From the NCBI RefSeq assembly GCF_032362555.1, contig NC_083513.1, forward strand, positions 7,192,001 to 7,256,000: DNA of 64,000 nt. Reading direction: 5' to 3'. The notes under the pieces were generated by a model. It was not told the origin of the DNA. It saw only the letters and a program-made list of their open reading frames with translations, and ran no database searches. The translations under genes and the position numbers were made by a program. Positions 60,467 to 64,000 of the stretch are shown piece after piece. Position 1 is the first letter of the stretch. Every line of letters starts with the position of its first letter. The stretch is from Amyelois transitella. Lineage: Eukaryota; Arthropoda; Insecta; Lepidoptera; Pyralidae.

Positions 60467-60660
60467 GCTTTCCTTCCCATATATATTGTAAAAGTCAATC
60501 AAGGGAAATGCTTATAAACTTGGCGTTCTTATTTAAGGCGATGGGAAAGATACCTGCCACTATTTGAGTCTCAATTCCATCAATAAAGCCATACAGCTGA
60601 ATGTGGCCATGAGGTCTTTTTGAAATTGTTGGCTCTATCTACCCCCTACGGGATATATAT
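60467..60660 (+). mobile_element. SINE, decayed
   Basis: TTCCCATATATATTGTAAAA, TATAAACTTGGCGTTCTTAT and TTGTTGGCTCTATCTACCCC. Head and tail are lost. Confidence 0.65.
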
Positions 60661-60714
60661 TCTATTGAATTGATACATGTTGGTCTTATCTACGAAAATG
60701 AAAGATACACTTAC

Positions 60715-61339
60715 ATTTTTTTGTTGCAAAATACGAGATAATTATTATGAGTACTACGAACACTATGATTATACCAATGATGCGCAAACCCCAGCAAATG
60801 CTGTAAAAAAAAATAGACGACAAACGATAAGAACGTTAGAAAAAGGAGACTGCTTGTTGTTCTATGGCAAGAAAAGGCACTGTTTGAGGTTGCATGTATC
60901 ACATTTTGATTACATAATTCTTCTATCAATTGGATTATCCTTTTAAGCGTTGGGCTAGCAACTAACACTATTTGTTAATTTCGTAATTAAGATATACAGC
61001 TGAACGAACCTTTTATTTTTTCGAGATTGTTGGCTCTATTTACCACGTAAAGGTAAGGCCCTGATTTTACGTAATTAACTTTCATCCGGAAGATTGAGGT
61101 CAAAGACACTTAAACATTGACAAAAGGAAAAGGATAAAAAGATTAAATTATTTTGTTACTTTACAATTTATGGATTTAAGAGTTTCACTCACCTAGTAAC
61201 GGGGAAAAAACTAAATGCATCGAAATAGTAAGTACTTACGTACTTTAAAGTTTGCTGGCTTAAAACATTGAGTGTAAGTATTGTAGATTAATACAATACA
61301 GATTTGAATAAAACACTGCTTCTTCATTACTTACCACAT
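60715..61339 (-). CDS. Array microprotein 6: Met-Cys plus one transmembrane helix
   Basis: Start exon 61339-61335 (ACAATGTG, donor GTAAGT) and helix exon 60800-60715 (acceptor TTTTACAG, donor GTAAGT). TG+C gives Cys; the protein begins M-C-I-C-W-G-L-R, with helix IIGIIIVFVVLIIIISYFAT and KK. It may splice to 60313-60117 for a ~60-residue basic tail, or read through the donor to end CKCIFHFRR at 60686. The helix exon has no Met, so the start exon is required. Confidence 0.5.
60937..61056 (+). mobile_element. SINE fragment, strongly decayed
   Basis: TTAAGCGTTGGGCTAGCAAC, ACAGCTGAACGAACC and GATTGTTGGCTCTATTTACC. It lies in the intron of array gene 6. Confidence 0.5.
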
Positions 61340-63117
61340 TGTCTTAGTATACCTTAATACATCATCATATTTATCATATTAAGTTATTCAGTTTCAAAAT
61401 TATCAAGAGAAATAACTGAGATAAATATATATTTTAGTCCGGTCTCAGTTCCTATAATTATGGTCTCAGTAGATTTTTTATACATCACAGTGACAGACCA
61501 GTGTGACAATGACAAAATATCTAAGAAATTGGAGAGATTTGAAAGGAACAATTTTCAACCTCAGTATACGGTAAACGTGTATTAAAGAGGTAATTCAGAT
61601 CATTCATACCAAGGAATTTTTCAGACCTAGAGAATTCCGAAATATTGTGAAGTAGAAGTGAATACTGACAAGTGAAGGTAGGGAATTTATATAAGCTACT
61701 TCCTAAATGCTTTTTGGCTATTACACTTGTCTTAATTTAGACTAATCCGAGTCTTCAACCCTCAAACATTAAATAAACCCTTTCCTAATACCCAATAAAA
61801 AATATGTAAGTTTTTATATTAAAAAAAAACGAATAAATTGGAGTTTCTTGCTCATACATACATCTTTTCCCTTTCGGGGTAGACATAGTGTTGGCTATAC
61901 AGGCTCAACAGACTTTTTGATATCATATCTAAATTATTCTTTTATGATAATAAATTGGCATAGAAGCACGTTGAATGTTTGAAATAAACAACAAACTTAT
62001 AGTTAAATTACATTTATTTTTGGTTGGGAACAACATATGTAAGTAATTAATTACAATATTAATGTAAAAAATCTCATAGAATATAGCGTCCTCAATATAT
62101 AATTGTATCAAATTCTTGATGAATGTATATGAATATATACATGATCAAAAATATCGATATGAGAATATATTTTATATTCTAAGAGTAATTTATTTGAATG
62201 GTCAAGTTCAGTAGCTATAAAACTTCGAGCCAATATTAGTCCACAATTTTTTTTTGCTCTATCAGTCCCATGACATTATATTTACAAAACTGTGTAGAAA
62301 ATAATACCGTATTTATGCCTATAAGAGTTATACATAATAAAATATCTTTTTTCATTATATATACACATATTATGATAATTCATAAATATTTATATAAATT
62401 CATATGAAAAAGTATTCATCTTAGTATTTAAATAAATTAAGTTCTTAAGTGTTGTAAATGTACGTAACGTAAAAAATGAGGTTAGCATTATATGGAAAAA
62501 CTGACGATAAAACATTTTTCATTTTATAAAAAATGTTATATGTGAAGTTTTCCATTTACGCATAAATTACTTAAAGCTTAATAGGTATGTGCGTATCAAA
62601 GAAAATATATTATGTAAAGTCGTGTATACACCGGGCCAAAGAACGTTAGCGTTTGATTTTCGAATGTAGGCTTTGGCGTCCGGCAAAACATCAAAACAGG
62701 ACACATAAAGATTAGCGAACACTACTGCTTTGTCATTGTTGGTTCGATTTGTACACATCTTATAAATTATGATTCTCATCCCAGATGTCTTAGACCTAAG
62801 GGTCAGACGTAAATTTACGGAACTTTTCCGGGATCGTAGTCATATGCGGAGGATGATGATGATTAAAGACAAGATGATAGATTTAAGCCTCAAATACTAT
62901 TATTTTGAGCGTGCAAACGGATTATTAGTTCTTATTCTAGTATTATGAACAATATTTTTTTTGTGTTTTCTCGCTAGCAACCTTATCGGCATAGCTTGTA
63001 AGAGTGAGAAACACAGTGTACTGTTTCATTTTGGTGAACTGAAGTGAATGAGGTAACAGGATCTGATTTCTTCATTTAGGCTTAATGCATTTGAGGCTTT
63101 GTTAAATTTAACTAAGT
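61340..63117. other. Upstream region of array gene 6 and spacer
   Basis: A SINE 3' remnant lies at 61853-61900 (TTCGGGGTAGACATAGTGTT). On the minus strand near 62620-62760 a GC-richer block ends in TTGGCCCGGTGTATAC, resembling a miniature DNA transposon end; unproven. No array exon is seen. Confidence 0.4.
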
Positions 63118-63711
63118 CTATGTAGTCCCAAAGTGTTTGAGTCCAGCTCCGGTGACGTCGTTCAAAAATCTCTGGTTTCCTGAAATAAGATAAGTAAAGA
63201 AACAAATTATCAAATTATCCTATATTCCATAATGCTTAATTTAGAATTCTGTTTTTGAACGGAGAAAAATTTAAACTGAAAATAAATGAAGACTGAACTG
63301 AACTTCATGAACCTCCTGACATCAGTTCCGGCGGGTAAGTCGGGGTTTTACACGAACTGACTCCTATTTTCGCTCCGCAACTTAGCAGACAAAACCTAGC
63401 TATATTGGGTCCTGGTAAAAATCCATTTACAGGTTAACGCAGGCTATTATCCCTCACCATAAGAGCAACAGTTAGCAATCAAACTAATGCACGTAAGGCA
63501 GAATAGAGTCATTCACACGTGGCCGAGTTAGTATTGGGATCTACTAGTGTTTAGTACAAAATTATTTTACTAGTACGTACCGGTGGTGGTCGCGGGGTCG
63601 TCATTGTTGAACAAAACTCCTACTCCCCATAGAATGAGGAGAACCACTGCCACTATGAACAACAGTGATACTAGGAAACTAAGTATTTTGCATATTAAAC
63701 TGCACACACAA
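63118..63711 (-). CDS. Array microprotein 7 (start exon off the window)
   Basis: Helix exon 63711-63581 (acceptor TTTTCCAG, donor GTACGT) and tail exon 63179-63118 (acceptor TTATTTCAG, TAG 63120-63118) join in phase. The visible part is 63 residues: CVCSLICKILSFLVSLLF, continuing IVAVVLLILWGVGVLF, then the acidic NNDDPATTT and GNQRFLNDVTGAGLKHFGTT. Entry phase is the same as all other array helix exons, so a TG-ending start exon to the right of 63979 is expected. It is the longest member and has the clearest hydrophilic tail. Confidence 0.5.
63295..63545 (-). mobile_element. tRNA-derived SINE, reverse, decayed
   Basis: GTAAGTCGGGGTTTTACACG, AACTGACTCCTATTTTCGCT, AATCAAACTAATGCACGTAA and GTGGCCGAGTTAGTATTGGG follow the family body toward the tRNA-like head. 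It lies between the helix and tail exons of array gene 7. Confidence 0.55.
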
Positions 63712-64000
63712 CTGGAAAAGAAAGTTTTTATACATTAATGAAGTTTAAAAGTTCAATCTCTTTGATAAATTGGCCTAAACTGGCAGAACATTGTTTTTTA
63801 TATTCTCCTATATTTATACTTCTATTATCTACACTTGGCGTCTTTCAAGCGTTGTACTCGTACTACGACTAGTACTCTTTTGTGTTTGCTTCGAAAGTTC
63901 AAACGGAAGTGTTGAGAAACAAAATGATAGTTATTTTTGTAACTTGACTTCCTTCTGTCGTAAACAGTGTCAATTTTAACTTATGATGAAATTGTAAGTA

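Noticed and set aside
49159-63711. One gene with mutually exclusive terminal helix exons
   Set aside because: The shared entry phase would allow it, but each helix exon has its own start exon and one pair is inverted on the other strand. Separate small genes fit better.

Overview
This is nuclear DNA of an insect, most likely a moth (Lepidoptera). It is AT-rich, has small exons in long introns with GT-AG borders, and is full of interspersed repeats of lepidopteran type. These include one abundant SINE ending in a (TATG)n tail, a tRNA-derived SINE, an RTE-type LINE and a Helitron-like end. Everything below comes from reading the sequence; exon borders were set by GT-AG sites, reading phase and fit to the protein family.

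Layout. (1) 0.1-4.8 kb, plus strand: a delta/epsilon-type glutathione S-transferase whose first coding exon appears to encode a secretion signal; a broken copy of its second coding exon lies just downstream. (2) 7.0-17.2 kb, plus strand: an 11-exon, 748-residue membrane-anchored homologue of angiotensin-converting enzyme that has lost the zinc/catalytic motif (a pseudoenzyme); one intron holds an inverted-repeat DNA element with a tiny ORF. (3) 17-31.6 kb: mostly repeats, with a candidate promoter/leader exon at 18.7-18.8 kb and an almost complete RTE LINE (27.7-31.0 kb) with target-site duplications and a single in-frame stop. (4) 31.7-40.2 kb, plus strand: a seven-exon, 582-residue SLC46-like major-facilitator transporter. 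(5) 42.2-46.9 kb, minus strand: a five-exon, 243-residue protein with a Pro/Gly/Tyr-rich head and two DM9 repeats.

(6) 49-64 kb holds the most unusual content: an array of at least eight exons each encoding one short, cysteine-bearing transmembrane helix, all entered in the same splice phase. For six of them I can pair an upstream mini-exon that ends ATG-TG directly at a GT splice donor. Joining them gives microproteins of about 33-60 residues that begin Met-Cys. One member (57.8-58.3 kb) is inverted on the plus strand with its own matching start exon. The array has grown by segmental duplication (49-52.7 kb against 53-56.1 kb) and shows decayed members. I do not recognise the family.

Repeats account for most of the rest. 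The abundant SINE and the RTE LINE share their last ~45 bases and tail, so the LINE is the likely source of the SINE's mobility. Several SINE copies have clear target-site duplications, and one is delimited by an empty site in a paralogous segment.
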